NCBI RefSeq assembly: GCF_018860345.1
Contig: NZ_JAHKPJ010000025.1
Span: 1-64,000, forward strand
Reading direction: 5' to 3'
Length of the DNA stretch: 64,000 bases
Source of the DNA: Psychrosphaera sp. F3M07
Lineage (GTDB): Bacteria > Pseudomonadota > Gammaproteobacteria > Enterobacterales > Alteromonadaceae
The position numbers were made by a program, and so were the translations under genes. Positions 9,194 to 18,857 of this stretch are shown piece by piece (positions within the stretch are counted from its first letter, which is position 1; every line of letters begins with the position of its first letter). The notes under the pieces are model-generated. The model saw nothing but the letters and a program-made list of their open reading frames with translations, was not told the origin of the DNA and searched no databases.

Positions 9194-10276
9194 ATGAATA
9201 TTGCGGTAGTTGGAGCGGGTTTAATGGGTCGACTCACCGCCTTGTCTTTAACCAGACAAGGTTATCAGGTGAACCTGTTTGACAAGGACGACAAACAAGC
9301 CAAACAGAGTGCAGCTTATGCGGCAGGGGGATTATTAACGCCGCTGGGTGAGTCCATGAGTTGTGAACCTAACATTGTTAAAATGGGGTTTACGTCATTA
9401 ACAATGTGGCCTGAATTACTGTCCACATTAGATGTTAATGTCTATTTTCAACAACGAGGCGCAATCATGGTCAGTCATGAACAGGACAAAGGAGATCACC
9501 AACGTTTTGTTCAACATATCGCCCGTAACTATGCACAACATACCGTAACATCATTAAACAAACAGCAATTGTATTCGCTCGAACCCGAGTTAGCCCAACA
9601 CTTTAACCAAGGTTTGTTTTTACCCGACGAAGGGCAAATTGATAACCGCATGTTATTAACAGCCTTACAACACCAACTCGAGTTGGAACAAGTTAATTGG
9701 GTAACCGAGGCTGAAGTAAGTCAAATAACCAACCAAACAACGCATTGCCAGTTAACGGTGAATGATCAAGTTCAACACTTTGATTTGGTTATTGATTGTC
9801 GAGGGACTGGGGCTAGAGCGAGTTTAGATCCAAACCATCAAGCTTCACCTCTTGACGATTTACGCGCCGTAAGAGGTGAATTGTTCCACTTGTATGCACC
9901 TGAGGTTAATTTAACTCGCCCCGTCAGATTAATGCATCCAAGGTATCAGCTTTATATTGCCCCTAAACCTAATCATGTTTATCTAGTCGGCGCGACCGAA
10001 ATTGAAAGTGATGACTTATCGCCAATGACTGTGCGATCAGCGATGGAGTTACTCAGTGCAGCTTATAGTGTTCACTCGGGTTTTGCAGAAGCAAACATTC
10101 GTCAACACATCAGTCAATTAAGACCTGCATTTAGTGACAACCAACCACAGGTTTTGGTCAAACAACGTTTAATTCAAGTCAATGGTTTGTACCGCCACGG
10201 TTTTCTCATTTCCCCTGTAGTGCTGAAACAAGTGGAATTGGCTGTCGCACGATTAGACAAAAGAGAAATAATATGA
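9194..10276 (+). CDS. thiO: Glycine oxidase ThiO (FAD-dependent)
   Basis: ThiO oxidises glycine to iminoglycine (dehydroglycine), which feeds thiazole formation by ThiG; it replaces the ThiH tyrosine lyase of E. coli. The 360-residue protein begins with a Rossmann FAD-binding motif (VVGAGLMG), followed by AAYAAGGLL and a C-terminal substrate domain of the D-amino-acid oxidase type. The frame is open from an ATG at 9158, but I place the start at 9194: this puts the FAD motif right at the N-terminus and AAGGAA lies upstream, while the 9158 ATG has no ribosome binding site. It ends four bases inside thiS, which suggests translational coupling. Confidence 0.92.
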   Translation: MNIAVVGAGLMGRLTALSLTRQGYQVNLFDKDDKQAKQSAAYAAGGLLTPLGESMSCEPNIVKMGFTSLTMWPELLSTLDVNVYFQQRGAIMVSHEQDKGDHQRFVQHIARNYAQHTVTSLNKQQLYSLEPELAQHFNQGLFLPDEGQIDNRMLLTALQHQLELEQVNWVTEAEVSQITNQTTHCQLTVNDQVQHFDLVIDCRGTGARASLDPNHQASPLDDLRAVRGELFHLYAPEVNLTRPVRLMHPRYQLYIAPKPNHVYLVGATEIESDDLSPMTVRSAMELLSAAYSVHSGFAEANIRQHISQLRPAFSDNQPQVLVKQRLIQVNGLYRHGFLISPVVLKQVELAVARLDKREII

Positions 10277-10500
10277 AAATACATATAAACGGTGAACCGC
10301 TTAATTTACAACAAACCAATAACAAAGACCTTGCTCCTAATATTACTGACGCGCTACGACAGTATTTATCACCAAAGCAGCAAGAAATGAGCTTTGCTTT
10401 GGCACTTAATAGTGATTTTGTTAATAAAAGCCAATATGCATCTACTCGACTAAACGATGGCGATTCAATTGATGTTTTATTCCCAATTCATGGAGGTTAA
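10273..10500 (+). CDS. thiS: Sulfur carrier protein ThiS
   Basis: This 75-residue ubiquitin-like protein ends in the required Gly-Gly (FPIHGG). The C-terminal Gly is adenylated by ThiF and converted to a thiocarboxylate that donates sulfur to the thiazole ring in ThiG. It has a short internal extension relative to the usual 66 residues (around [10 protein letters not shown]). The start overlaps the thiO stop by four bases, and thiG follows after two bases, so the three are tightly coupled. Confidence 0.93.
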   Translation: MKIHINGEPLNLQQTNNKDLAPNITDALRQYLSPKQQEMSFALALNSDFVNKSQYASTRLNDGDSIDVLFPIHGG

Positions 10501-10502
10501 TC

Positions 10503-11297
10503 ATGAGTTTGACCATCTACGGTGAGAAACTTAACAGCCGACTGTTAATTGGTACTGCCTTGTATCCGTCGCCAGATATTATGAAACAAGCTATTTTGGC
10601 CAGCGGCTCTCAAGTGGTGACTTTGTCATTAAAACGCCAAAATCCGCAAGAACAATCAGGTCAGCAAATTTGGCAATATATACAAGACATAGTTAAACAA
10701 ACTAACGGTTTTTTATTGCCAAATACAGCGGGCTGTAAAACCGCAAAAGAGGTTTATACCTTGGCCCAAATGAGCCGTGAATTGTTTCAAACTTCGTGGT
10801 TAAAACTTGAAGTCATTGGCGATGATTATAACTTGCAACCTGATCCGATTGAGCTACTCAAAGCCACAGATATGTTAATAAAAGCGGGTTTTAACGTATT
10901 ACCTTACTGCACCGACGATTTAGTCTTGTGCCAACGTTTATACGATTTAGGCTGTGAAGTCATCATGCCTTGGGCATCACCAATAGGCACAGGCAAAGGG
11001 TTAATGAATCCTTACAATCTAGAAACGATCCGTACTCGGTTGCCTAACGCCACATTAATTTTAGATGCAGGTATAGGCAAGCCTTCAGACGCTTGTTTGG
11101 CAATGGAAATGGGCTACGACGGTATTTTATTGAATAGCGCAGTAGCACTAGCGGACGATCCGGTTTTAATGGCTCGCGCCTTTGCTAATTCCCTCAACTC
11201 TGGTGAACAAGCTTATCGAGCGGGCATCATGCAACCAAGACAAACCGCGCATCCAAGCACTCCTACATTAGATACGCCTTTTTGGCACCAAAGTTAA
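10503..11297 (+). CDS. thiG: Thiazole synthase ThiG
   Basis: ThiG forms the thiazole phosphate moiety from 1-deoxyxylulose 5-phosphate, iminoglycine (from ThiO) and ThiS thiocarboxylate. The 264-residue sequence has the family features [19 protein letters not shown], the region [27 protein letters not shown] and the phosphate-binding end [22 protein letters not shown] (read in two pieces). K in SLKR is in the position expected for the Schiff-base Lys only approximately. It is the fourth gene of the thiamine operon, with GGAGG before its ATG provided by the end of thiS. Confidence 0.95.
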   Translation: MSLTIYGEKLNSRLLIGTALYPSPDIMKQAILASGSQVVTLSLKRQNPQEQSGQQIWQYIQDIVKQTNGFLLPNTAGCKTAKEVYTLAQMSRELFQTSWLKLEVIGDDYNLQPDPIELLKATDMLIKAGFNVLPYCTDDLVLCQRLYDLGCEVIMPWASPIGTGKGLMNPYNLETIRTRLPNATLILDAGIGKPSDACLAMEMGYDGILLNSAVALADDPVLMARAFANSLNSGEQAYRAGIMQPRQTAHPSTPTLDTPFWHQS

Positions 11298-11309
11298 CAG
11301 GATAAACGC

Positions 11310-12890
11310 GTGGAACAAACACATAATCAAGCTATTGTTTGGACAATTGCAGGCAGCGACTGCTCTGGCGGTGCAGGTATTCAAGCGGATACAAAAACCA
11401 TACATAATTTAGGAGCAGAAGTTTGCTCTGTCATCACCGCCGTTACCGCACAGAACTCATTTGGCGTGGAAGCGATTAATCCAATGCCAGAAGACGTGAT
11501 CTTGTCGCAGATAAAAGCGTTAGAACAAGCGAAACCAGCAAGCGTTATTAAAATTGGCTTGTTAGCAAATAACCAACAAGTTGAATTGGTTGCCGCTCAG
11601 ATCACTCGATTTAATCAAGAATGGACGGCCAAACCCTATATCATTTACGACCCTGTCGCCGTTGCCTCAAACGGTGGAGACTTAACAGAAGATGACATAT
11701 TACCAACAATCAAAAAGAGGTTATTACCTTTAGTTGATTTGATAACGCCAAACGGAAAAGAACTACAAAAACTCACCGGTGTATTTGCTTTTTCATGGGA
11801 TTGTTTGACAACGGCAGCACAAAAAATCCTCGCCCTAGGTGTCACTGCCACCATTATCAAAGGGGGGCATATTAAAATAGCGGACAATAAAAGTATCGAT
11901 TTCTGTACCAACGGACAGCACAGTTATTGGTTAAGCAGCAATAGAATTAATACTGAAAACAGTCATGGCACAGGCTGTACTTTTGCCTCTGCGTTAGCGG
12001 CGTTAATTGCCCAAGGTTATGCGTTAAAAGATGCGTTTGTTATCGCTAAAGCTTATATAAACCAAGGACTAGACAAGGTTAAATCGCATCAACATTGTCA
12101 AGATGCCATTTGGCAAGGTGCTTGGCCTAATAACATTAACCATTACCCAGAGGTGTTGGTTAAAGGTTCAACATTAGCCACCGATATCGACTGGTTTGCA
12201 GAAACCTCACAGGAAGAAAGTAGTCACAAAGTAAATGACTTTGATTCAGATTTTTCCGGCGTGGACATAAATAATTTTGGATTATATCCGGTCGTCAATT
12301 CATTAGATTGGTTAGAAAGGTTGTTAAAAACTGGCGTTAAACTTATCCAATACCGAGAGAAGAAATTAGTAGGCGATGACTTAGAACAATCTATTGTCAA
12401 AGCCATAGCCCTTGGCAACCAGTATAACGCCATGTTGTTTATTAATGATCATTGGCAACTTGCCATAAAACATAAAGCCTACGGTGTGCATTTAGGACAA
12501 GAAGATATTGAGCAAGCCGAGTTAACCAACATCAAACAGGCTGGCCTTCGTTTAGGTATTAGTACCCATGGCCATTATGAATTGTTGAAAATAAAACAAT
12601 ATAAACCGTCTTATCTTGCCATAGGTGCCATTTTCCCAACAAAAACTAAAGACATGACAGGCCAAATACAAGGTGTAAAAACCTTAACCGATTTAGTTAA
12701 ATTAACGCCTGATATACCAACGGTCGCTATTGGCGGGATCTCATTAAATCGTGCAAGTGCAGTATTAACAAGCCAAGTAAATTCGATTGCGGTGGTCACG
12801 GCTATCACTGAAGCGCCGGATCCAGAATCTGTAATACAACAATTCCAACAACTCATTCAAACTAGAAAAAATCGAGAGCACCATGCCTGA
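11310..12890 (+). CDS. thiDE: Bifunctional HMP kinase / thiamine-phosphate synthase (ThiD-ThiE fusion)
   Basis: This 526-residue protein joins two consecutive activities. Residues about 1-270 are a ThiD domain (GSDCSGGAGIQAD substrate motif, INTENSHGTGCTFASALAA phosphate loop) that phosphorylates hydroxymethylpyrimidine and its monophosphate. Residues about 320-520 are a ThiE domain (LIQYREK, LFINDHW, GVHLGQED, STH, AIGAIFPT, IGGI) that condenses HMP-PP with thiazole phosphate to give thiamine phosphate. A linker of about 45 residues joins them. Translation appears to start at GTG 11310, with AACAGGATAAA upstream. ThiD-ThiE fusions are known in Alteromonadales. The end overlaps thiF by eight bases. 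Confidence 0.95.
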   Translation: MEQTHNQAIVWTIAGSDCSGGAGIQADTKTIHNLGAEVCSVITAVTAQNSFGVEAINPMPEDVILSQIKALEQAKPASVIKIGLLANNQQVELVAAQITRFNQEWTAKPYIIYDPVAVASNGGDLTEDDILPTIKKRLLPLVDLITPNGKELQKLTGVFAFSWDCLTTAAQKILALGVTATIIKGGHIKIADNKSIDFCTNGQHSYWLSSNRINTENSHGTGCTFASALAALIAQGYALKDAFVIAKAYINQGLDKVKSHQHCQDAIWQGAWPNNINHYPEVLVKGSTLATDIDWFAETSQEESSHKVNDFDSDFSGVDINNFGLYPVVNSLDWLERLLKTGVKLIQYREKKLVGDDLEQSIVKAIALGNQYNAMLFINDHWQLAIKHKAYGVHLGQEDIEQAELTNIKQAGLRLGISTHGHYELLKIKQYKPSYLAIGAIFPTKTKDMTGQIQGVKTLTDLVKLTPDIPTVAIGGISLNRASAVLTSQVNSIAVVTAITEAPDPESVIQQFQQLIQTRKNREHHA

Positions 12891-13653
12891 ACATCATTTA
12901 AACCCCGACATGCATTTGGATTATAAAGAATTTGTTCGTTACAACCGTCATGTCATGACCAATGGCATAGGAGAAGAAGGCCAGCTAGCAATCAAAAGTT
13001 CCCATGTTTTAATTATTGGCCTGGGCGGTTTAGGTTGCCCAGCCAGTCAATATTTAACGGCATCGGGTGTGGGTACTATTACTTTAATTGATCATGACAT
13101 CATTGAAAGCAGTAACTTACAACGACAAGTGTTATTCACAGAGCAAGACATAGGTGAGCAAAAAGTAGATATCGCCCAGTTAAGATTACAAAGTTTAAAC
13201 CCCTTAATTAAAGTCAACGGCATAACCAAATCGATATTAAATATAAACTTAAGCGAATTACTCAATGATGTCGACGTGGTCTTAGACTGCACTGATAATG
13301 CAACCACAAGGCATTTTATAAACGCAACCTGTGTAAAAAACAAAGTGAAATTAGTGTCAGCCTCCGCAATTCAAAGCCAAGGGCAATTGATCAGTTTTGA
13401 CTTTGCCTCGCCTGACTCCCCTTGTTACCAATGTGTATTCCCAAGTGCAGATAACCAAGATTTGAACTGTTCAACCTCAGGTGTATTCAGTCCGGTATTA
13501 GGCGTGTTAGGTAGCCTTCAAGCGACAGAGGCTTTAAGATTAATTTTAGGCAAAACCAATAACTTAAATACCTTGAGTTTATTTGATGCCTGGGGGATGG
13601 CGTTTAAGCGTTTTGCCGTCACTAAAGATCCAAAATGCATTTGCTGTCATTAA
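12883..13653 (+). CDS. thiF: ThiS adenylyltransferase ThiF (HesA/MoeB/ThiF family)
   Basis: ThiF activates the C-terminal Gly of ThiS with ATP. The 256-residue protein shows the E1-like nucleotide-binding motif GLGGLGCPASQYL (about residues 46-58), DHDIIESSNLQRQ, and a zinc site formed by CYQC in the middle and CICC at the C-terminus. MoeB is the closest alternative, but the position in the thiamine operon right after thiDE supports ThiF. The ATG lies inside the end of thiDE, so translation is probably coupled. It is the last gene of the operon; no clear intrinsic terminator follows before the convergent GGDEF-EAL gene. Confidence 0.93.
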   Translation: MPEHHLNPDMHLDYKEFVRYNRHVMTNGIGEEGQLAIKSSHVLIIGLGGLGCPASQYLTASGVGTITLIDHDIIESSNLQRQVLFTEQDIGEQKVDIAQLRLQSLNPLIKVNGITKSILNINLSELLNDVDVVLDCTDNATTRHFINATCVKNKVKLVSASAIQSQGQLISFDFASPDSPCYQCVFPSADNQDLNCSTSGVFSPVLGVLGSLQATEALRLILGKTNNLNTLSLFDAWGMAFKRFAVTKDPKCICCH

Positions 13654-13689
13654 TGACGTTTTAGGCGCGGATGAAAGGTAACAGCATTA

Positions 13690-15621
13690 TTAATTGTCGT
13701 ATTTCTGCGCTAAATAGCTGGCGATGTCTTCCACTTCTATTGGTTTGGAATAATAAAAACCTTGAAGGTAATCAACACCTAACTTAATTAATTCGTCCGC
13801 CTGCATTTCATTTTCAACCCCTTCAGCCACCACTAAAAAGTTTAACGACGAGGCTATATGCATCACTGCAGAAATAATAGCGTCCCCATTGCCCTGGTTA
13901 TTAATTTTGTTAATAAATGAACGATCTATTTTAACGGTATTTACCGCTAAATCTTGCATCACCGACAATGACGAATACCCAGTACCAAAATCATCAATGG
14001 ACACTTTGACACCCATAACTTGTAAGTTTTTAATCTGATTTGATATCACAGTAGGATCAGATGCGAACACAGATTCCGTGATCTCAATATGTAATAACTC
14101 TGCCGGCAGTTGGCTGCTTGAAAGTGTGTCACTGACAATGTCGATAAAGTGTTCGTCTTGCAATTGAATCACTGAAACATTGACACAGACCGCCACCTTT
14201 TGTTGAACATCCCATAATACGGCTTGTTCACATGCTTGTTGTAACACCCAAGCGCCTATTTCATGGATTAAGCCATACTGTTCAGCGATAGGAATAAACT
14301 CATCCGGTGGGATATTGTCATCATCAAGTTGCCATCTAAGGAGGGCTTCAAAGGCTGATATTTTAATATCTCCAGAACCTAATATTGGTTGGAATACTAA
14401 TCTGAGCTGGTTTTTTTCAATTGCAGTAGTAAGACTATTCTTTAATCTTAATTCATAAGAATACAGCTTTTCCATTTGTTCAGAGAAAACACCAACCGTA
14501 GAACGCATTAGTTTTTTCTGATAATACATCGCCATATCGGCTAATTGAATCAAACGATCTTCACTGGTTGCATGTTGCGGATAAAGGGCGATACCTATGG
14601 TCGCACCAACCGATAAGATACTGTTTTCAACAGTATGATTTTTAGAGATGACTTCAATCAAGGCGGTTGATTGCGCTACAGCACTTGTTTCATCAGTATC
14701 TTCTAGTGCAATTAAGAATTCATCGCCTCCCCAACGACACAATAATTGTTTATCTAAGGCAAAATCTTTAAGGCGATCTGCTGTTTTACTTAAAATTTTA
14801 TCGCCAGCTTTATGACCTATAGAATCATTTATTTTTTTAAAACCATCAAGGTCAATAAACAATAGTGCAAAGGGTTTTTGTGAGGCGGCAGTGACCAGTT
14901 TTAATTGTTTCAAAAAAGCGGTTCGGTTATACAACTTAGTTAACGGGTCTAAATTAGATAATTCGTAAATCTTACGTGTTCGTTGTTCTACTTTTTCTTC
15001 CATGCTATGGATCAATACTGAATTTTCATTTTTTAAGAACAGAGTGTGACGAGTGAAATCGGCCGATTGCCTTGAAATAATCAACATTACAATACTAAAC
15101 GCTAATCCTAAAACGCCTAATAACTGCAATGGGTAATTGTCAGAAACTAATAAACCAATTGAGCCTGGGGCTAACAAAATAAAGGGATAAAACATGGCTG
15201 TAAATTTATGAGCAGCAAGAACGGTGGCCGATCCACCAGCCATAGCGGAAATTGTAATAATCGTTGTCGTCAGTTCAATACTGTGGGCTTGGGTCGTGGT
15301 GTAAACTAGATACACAGACCACATGACGGCGGTCACATTGGCACCAACGACAAAATACATTATTGATTTTTCACCGTTAAACTCGGTTTTTTCAACTTTA
15401 TGTTTCCACCACATCACGTCTAAAAAACGTATAGTAAGGAGCGCTGTCATGCCAATCCACCACGCTTTCTTAAACGGATCCACCTCTGGGTAAGTAAATG
15501 CAAAAACTAAAAAACTAGAGGCTATTAGGGTGATTAATATGCCCGCTATCGCGTTGCGATACAGAAGCACAGCGGCGTCACGTTGCATATACTTATTTAA
15601 ATTGGAATTATTATTGTTCAA
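13690..15621 (-). CDS. Multi-pass membrane GGDEF-EAL protein
   Basis: This 643-residue protein has an N-terminal membrane region of about six helices (about residues 20-195) of no type I recognise. A short coiled linker leads into a GGDEF domain (about 220-375) and an EAL domain (about 390-635). The GGDEF signature is intact (RWGGDEF), but the position of the RxxD inhibitory site is not conserved. The EAL domain keeps EALLRW, the N of VNVS, EITES, DDFGTG, the K of KIDRSF, the E of AEGVE and the Q of LQGFYYS. It should therefore be competent for c-di-GMP hydrolysis, perhaps also synthesis. It stands alone, convergent with the thiamine operon. Confidence 0.93.
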   Translation of the reverse strand: MNNNNSNLNKYMQRDAAVLLYRNAIAGILITLIASSFLVFAFTYPEVDPFKKAWWIGMTALLTIRFLDVMWWKHKVEKTEFNGEKSIMYFVVGANVTAVMWSVYLVYTTTQAHSIELTTTIITISAMAGGSATVLAAHKFTAMFYPFILLAPGSIGLLVSDNYPLQLLGVLGLAFSIVMLIISRQSADFTRHTLFLKNENSVLIHSMEEKVEQRTRKIYELSNLDPLTKLYNRTAFLKQLKLVTAASQKPFALLFIDLDGFKKINDSIGHKAGDKILSKTADRLKDFALDKQLLCRWGGDEFLIALEDTDETSAVAQSTALIEVISKNHTVENSILSVGATIGIALYPQHATSEDRLIQLADMAMYYQKKLMRSTVGVFSEQMEKLYSYELRLKNSLTTAIEKNQLRLVFQPILGSGDIKISAFEALLRWQLDDDNIPPDEFIPIAEQYGLIHEIGAWVLQQACEQAVLWDVQQKVAVCVNVSVIQLQDEHFIDIVSDTLSSSQLPAELLHIEITESVFASDPTVISNQIKNLQVMGVKVSIDDFGTGYSSLSVMQDLAVNTVKIDRSFINKINNQGNGDAIISAVMHIASSLNFLVVAEGVENEMQADELIKLGVDYLQGFYYSKPIEVEDIASYLAQKYDN

Positions 15622-15821
15622 TCAGCAGACTTACTACAGCTTTACGAATGTCAAATAAGCTTACACCAAATATTGAAAATATGTTTTTACATAAGAAATT
15701 AACGTATTAACACCTATAAATGCACAAAGTCATAGATTTTTAAGTGAGATTTAAACTATTTGATTTAAAGGAAACAATGTAAATATGGGGATAGTATTTG
15801 GAAGCGCTTTGATATAGAAAA

Positions 15822-15897
<76 letters not shown>

Positions 15898-15962
15898 ACA
15901 TAATCTCTATACAAGAGCATTTTTTAGCAGCGTTATTGTTACAAATAAATGCTAGTAAAAAA

Positions 15963-16038
15963 TGGTGCCTCGACCCGGAATCGAACCAGGGACACGAGGA
16001 TTTTCAATCCTCTGCTCTACCGACTGAGCTATCGAGGC
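15963..16038 (-). tRNA. tRNA-Phe (GAA)
   Basis: A 76-base cloverleaf on the minus strand with anticodon GAA and encoded CCA, identical to the two tRNA-Phe genes near 5 kb. It is the first gene of the second Phe-Thr operon. Confidence 0.98.
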
Positions 16039-16156
16039 ACATGACAATCATACTTGGTATATATGAATGTTTTAGTGCAATTAACTTTATTACAATTAAT
16101 TGTAATCGGTGTTAATTATTACCAACTCAACAAGTGGTACCTTGTCGAGGGCGTGT

Positions 16157-16185
16157 ATTAAACGGATTTTGGGTTTTCAAGTCAA
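16157..16185 (-). promoter_or_regulatory. Probable promoter of the second Phe-Thr tRNA operon
   Basis: On the minus strand TTGACT (16185-16180) and TTTAAT (16162-16157) are 17 bases apart, followed by ACACGCCC. The same ACACGCC discriminator follows the -10 of the Ser-Arg-Arg tRNA promoter at 55824-55851. The leader to the first tRNA would be about 110 bases. Confidence 0.55.
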
Positions 16186-16411
16186 CCTATTTTTTACATA
16201 TTTTTAACTAAACGAACAGTTTTTACACTAAATCGCATATTTAAGGTAAAAACAGAGGTTAACTATCAAACATTTACGCTGTATTGGATAGTTTAATGTT
16301 AAATCTCATTTTAAAATGAGTTTGTAAATAAGGCTTACCTTTAATGTTTTACTCATTTATTTTCATTAGCGATGAAGTAATGCCTTAGCTAATAAAAAAT
16401 AACTAATAAAA
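16186..16411. other. Intergenic stretch between the tRNA promoter and the yggX terminator
   Basis: AT-rich sequence with no gene. It holds a perfect 16-base palindrome CTCATTTTAAAATGAG (16305-16320) and an AACTATC/GATAGTT inverted repeat (16261-16267 with 16287-16293). I cannot assign either to a known element. Confidence 0.5.
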
Positions 16412-16434
16412 AGCCAGCTTTCGCTGGCTTCTGT
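16408..16434 (-). terminator. Rho-independent terminator after yggX
   Basis: An AGCCAGC/GCTGGCT stem with a short loop lies downstream of the mutY-yggX operon. On the minus strand it is followed by a T-rich tract. Confidence 0.85.
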
Positions 16435-16461
16435 TTAATTCTAATCCCAATATCTTCAGGT

Positions 16462-16731
16462 TTATTTTTTTGGTACGTAGCCTTCTACGGTTACGTCTTT
16501 TCCTTCAAACAAAAAGCCTATCATCGCGTCTTCTAATAATTGACGGTCTTCTACTTTCAACATAGACAGCTTATGTTCGTTAATTAACATAACTTGTTTT
16601 TTTTGCCATTCCGCCCACGCTTGTTTTGAAATGCCATTAAAAATTCGTGTGCCTACTTCACCCGGGTACAATTGAAAATCCAACCCATCAGCGTCTTGTT
16701 TTAAATATTCGCAAAAAACCGTTCTAGCCAT
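16462..16731 (-). CDS. yggX: YggX family Fe(2+)-trafficking / oxidative damage protection protein
   Basis: An 89-residue protein that matches YggX throughout: [18 protein letters not shown] at the start with the conserved Cys7, then the [12 protein letters not shown] segment and a C-terminal MIGFLFEG. In E. coli it protects iron-sulfur proteins and binds iron weakly. It lies 49 bases downstream of mutY on the same strand, the same pair as in E. coli, which makes sense because MutY carries an Fe-S cluster. Cytoplasmic. Confidence 0.95.
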   Translation of the reverse strand: MARTVFCEYLKQDADGLDFQLYPGEVGTRIFNGISKQAWAEWQKKQVMLINEHKLSMLKVEDRQLLEDAMIGFLFEGKDVTVEGYVPKK

Positions 16732-16780
16732 GATTTAATAACTTCTATAAATTTTAATTGGCAATATTGTAATCAAATTT

Positions 16781-17884
16781 TTAATAAGCACCAGCTTTCA
16801 ATACGTTTAATAACTTTTCTGTCACTGCAGATTTGCCAATTTTAGACATTTCTTCTGCATCATCATTCAACAAATACCAAATATCATTACCGTCATTGAT
16901 CACATTAGGTTTAGATTGGATTGGCAAGATCACAGGCTGAATATCCAAATGGTAATGGCTAAAAGTATGACGGAATAACAGAGCTTCATTAAATTCTAAA
17001 TCGGCCACTGACGAGTCTAACGACTGTTGCTGAAGGTATAGTTCTAATTCAGCTAAATCAGAAAACTCTGGATAAGAATATAAACCGCCCCAAATGCCTG
17101 ACTGAGGTCTTTGGTACATGTAAACTTGATGAGATTTATTTTCATGGCTTAGTAGTAACAACATATAAACAAACTTAACCGGTTTGTCTTTTTTAGGTTT
17201 GGAATATGGAAAATCGGTAGTACGGTTTAATGCATACGCTCGACACTTAGTTTGTAACGGGCATTGTTCACATTTAGGTTTAGATCGAGTACAAATAATT
17301 GCCCCTAAGTCCATCATCACTTGATTAAAGTTATCAATACGCTTAACCGGCGAAAACTGCTCAGCAATTTGCCAAAGTTGATTTTCGACTGTTTTAATCC
17401 CAGGCCAACCTTCAACAGCCATAAAACGCGTTAATACGCGCTTAACATTTCCGTCTAAAATCGCATGATGTTGTCCCAACGATAACGACAATATAGCCCC
17501 TGCGGTGGAACGCCCTATTCCGGGTAAAGCCAACACTTGCTCAAACTCAGTGGGGAATTCACCGTTATAATCTTTTGCAATAATTTGCGCACTTTTATGT
17601 AAATTTCTGGCTCGGGCGTAATACCCTAACCCAGTCCACAAGTGCAACACTTCATCCTGTTTGGCATTGGCCAAATCAGACACTGTTGGAAACAAACTCA
17701 TAAAACGTTCAAAATACGGAATAACCGTGGTTACTTGGGTTTGTTGCAGCATTATCTCTGAAACCCAAACCTTATAAGGCGTCACATCTTGCTGCCAAGG
17801 TAAGTGTTTTCTCCCCTTGTTGTCGTACCAAGTTAATACTGACTTTGAAAACCAAGTTGAGAGTTGTTTATTTACTGCAGACAT
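16781..17884 (-). CDS. mutY: A/G-specific adenine DNA glycosylase MutY
   Basis: MutY removes adenine paired with 8-oxoguanine and so prevents G:C to T:A changes. The 367-residue protein has the helix-hairpin-helix glycosylase domain ([10 protein letters not shown] with the catalytic Glu, then [15 protein letters not shown] for the HhH motif and [11 protein letters not shown] with the catalytic Asp region). The 4Fe-4S cluster ligands C-x6-C-x2-C-x5-C are present in [19 protein letters not shown]-terminal NUDIX-like domain (about 230-360) recognises the oxidised guanine. AAAGGTCTGA precedes the ATG. It forms an operon with yggX and is divergent from trmB. Confidence 0.97.
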   Translation of the reverse strand: MSAVNKQLSTWFSKSVLTWYDNKGRKHLPWQQDVTPYKVWVSEIMLQQTQVTTVIPYFERFMSLFPTVSDLANAKQDEVLHLWTGLGYYARARNLHKSAQIIAKDYNGEFPTEFEQVLALPGIGRSTAGAILSLSLGQHHAILDGNVKRVLTRFMAVEGWPGIKTVENQLWQIAEQFSPVKRIDNFNQVMMDLGAIICTRSKPKCEQCPLQTKCRAYALNRTTDFPYSKPKKDKPVKFVYMLLLLSHENKSHQVYMYQRPQSGIWGGLYSYPEFSDLAELELYLQQQSLDSSVADLEFNEALLFRHTFSHYHLDIQPVILPIQSKPNVINDGNDIWYLLNDDAEEMSKIGKSAVTEKLLNVLKAGAY

Positions 17885-18084
17885 TCAGACCTTTTTACAC
17901 GTGAAAAGACAAACTTATCTACCGATGATATCAGACTCCTAAAACAAATCCTTTAAATTCAATCTCACCTTTCCTTGTACTTAAGATAGATAAAGCCATT
18001 GAGATGGATAAAGCGCTTGAGCCAAACCGCAGGGTGTAAGATAATGCCGCGGTTAATTGACTGAATATTTAGGTGACCATAAAA

Positions 18085-18810
18085 ATGACTGAACAAAAAC
18101 ATACTTCTGTTGAACAAGCCAAGGCGGACGGTAAATACATCCGCACTATTAAAAGCTTTGTAAAACGTGAAGGTCGCCTAACAAAAGGTCAACAAGCCGC
18201 ACTTGATGCACATTGGCCAACCATGGGCTTAGAGCATAAAAATGGACTAATCGATCCTAAAGCGCTTTTTAACAATGATGGTCAACTGGTATTAGAAATT
18301 GGTTTTGGTATGGGCGCCTCGTTAGTAGAAATGGCGAAAAACGCACCTGAAACCAACTTCATCGGCATTGAAGTTCATCTACCTGGTGTAGGTGCTTGTT
18401 TGTCCTCAGCAAATGAAGCTGAAGTAACAAATTTAAAAGTGTATGAGCACGACGCTATCGAAGTTTTACGTGACTGTGTGCCGGACGAAAGTTTAGATAC
18501 CGTGCAATTATTTTTCCCAGACCCTTGGCACAAAACACGTCACCATAAACGTCGTATCGTACAACCCGCTTTTGTAGAGTCATTACGTACTAAGTTGAAA
18601 ATTGGCGGTGTATTTCATATGGCCACAGATTGGGAAAACTACGCTGAACATATGATAGAGGTCATGAACGCTGCGGATTGTTTTGAAAACATTGCAACCA
18701 ATGGCGATTTTGTTGAACGTCCAGAACATAGGCCATTAACTAAATTTGAACAACGAGGTCATCGTTTAGGTCATGGCGTTTGGGACATCATGTTCAAACG
18801 GATCAAATAA
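18085..18810 (+). CDS. trmB: tRNA (guanine-N7-)-methyltransferase TrmB
   Basis: TrmB methylates G46 of tRNA with S-adenosylmethionine. The 241-residue protein has the SAM motif [11 protein letters not shown], the IGIEVH strand and the family hallmark [15 protein letters not shown], with a C-terminal [12 protein letters not shown] and DTKFE-like [13 protein letters not shown] region. The frame is open from a GTG at 18073, but I choose ATG 18085 because AGGTGA lies eight bases before it and would be inside the gene otherwise. It is divergent from mutY, a common arrangement in gammaproteobacteria. Confidence 0.96.
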   Translation: MTEQKHTSVEQAKADGKYIRTIKSFVKREGRLTKGQQAALDAHWPTMGLEHKNGLIDPKALFNNDGQLVLEIGFGMGASLVEMAKNAPETNFIGIEVHLPGVGACLSSANEAEVTNLKVYEHDAIEVLRDCVPDESLDTVQLFFPDPWHKTRHHKRRIVQPAFVESLRTKLKIGGVFHMATDWENYAEHMIEVMNAADCFENIATNGDFVERPEHRPLTKFEQRGHRLGHGVWDIMFKRIK

Positions 18811-18857
18811 GAATATCTGTTATACACAACGCCATTTAAGCAAAACAGTGAGTAAAT

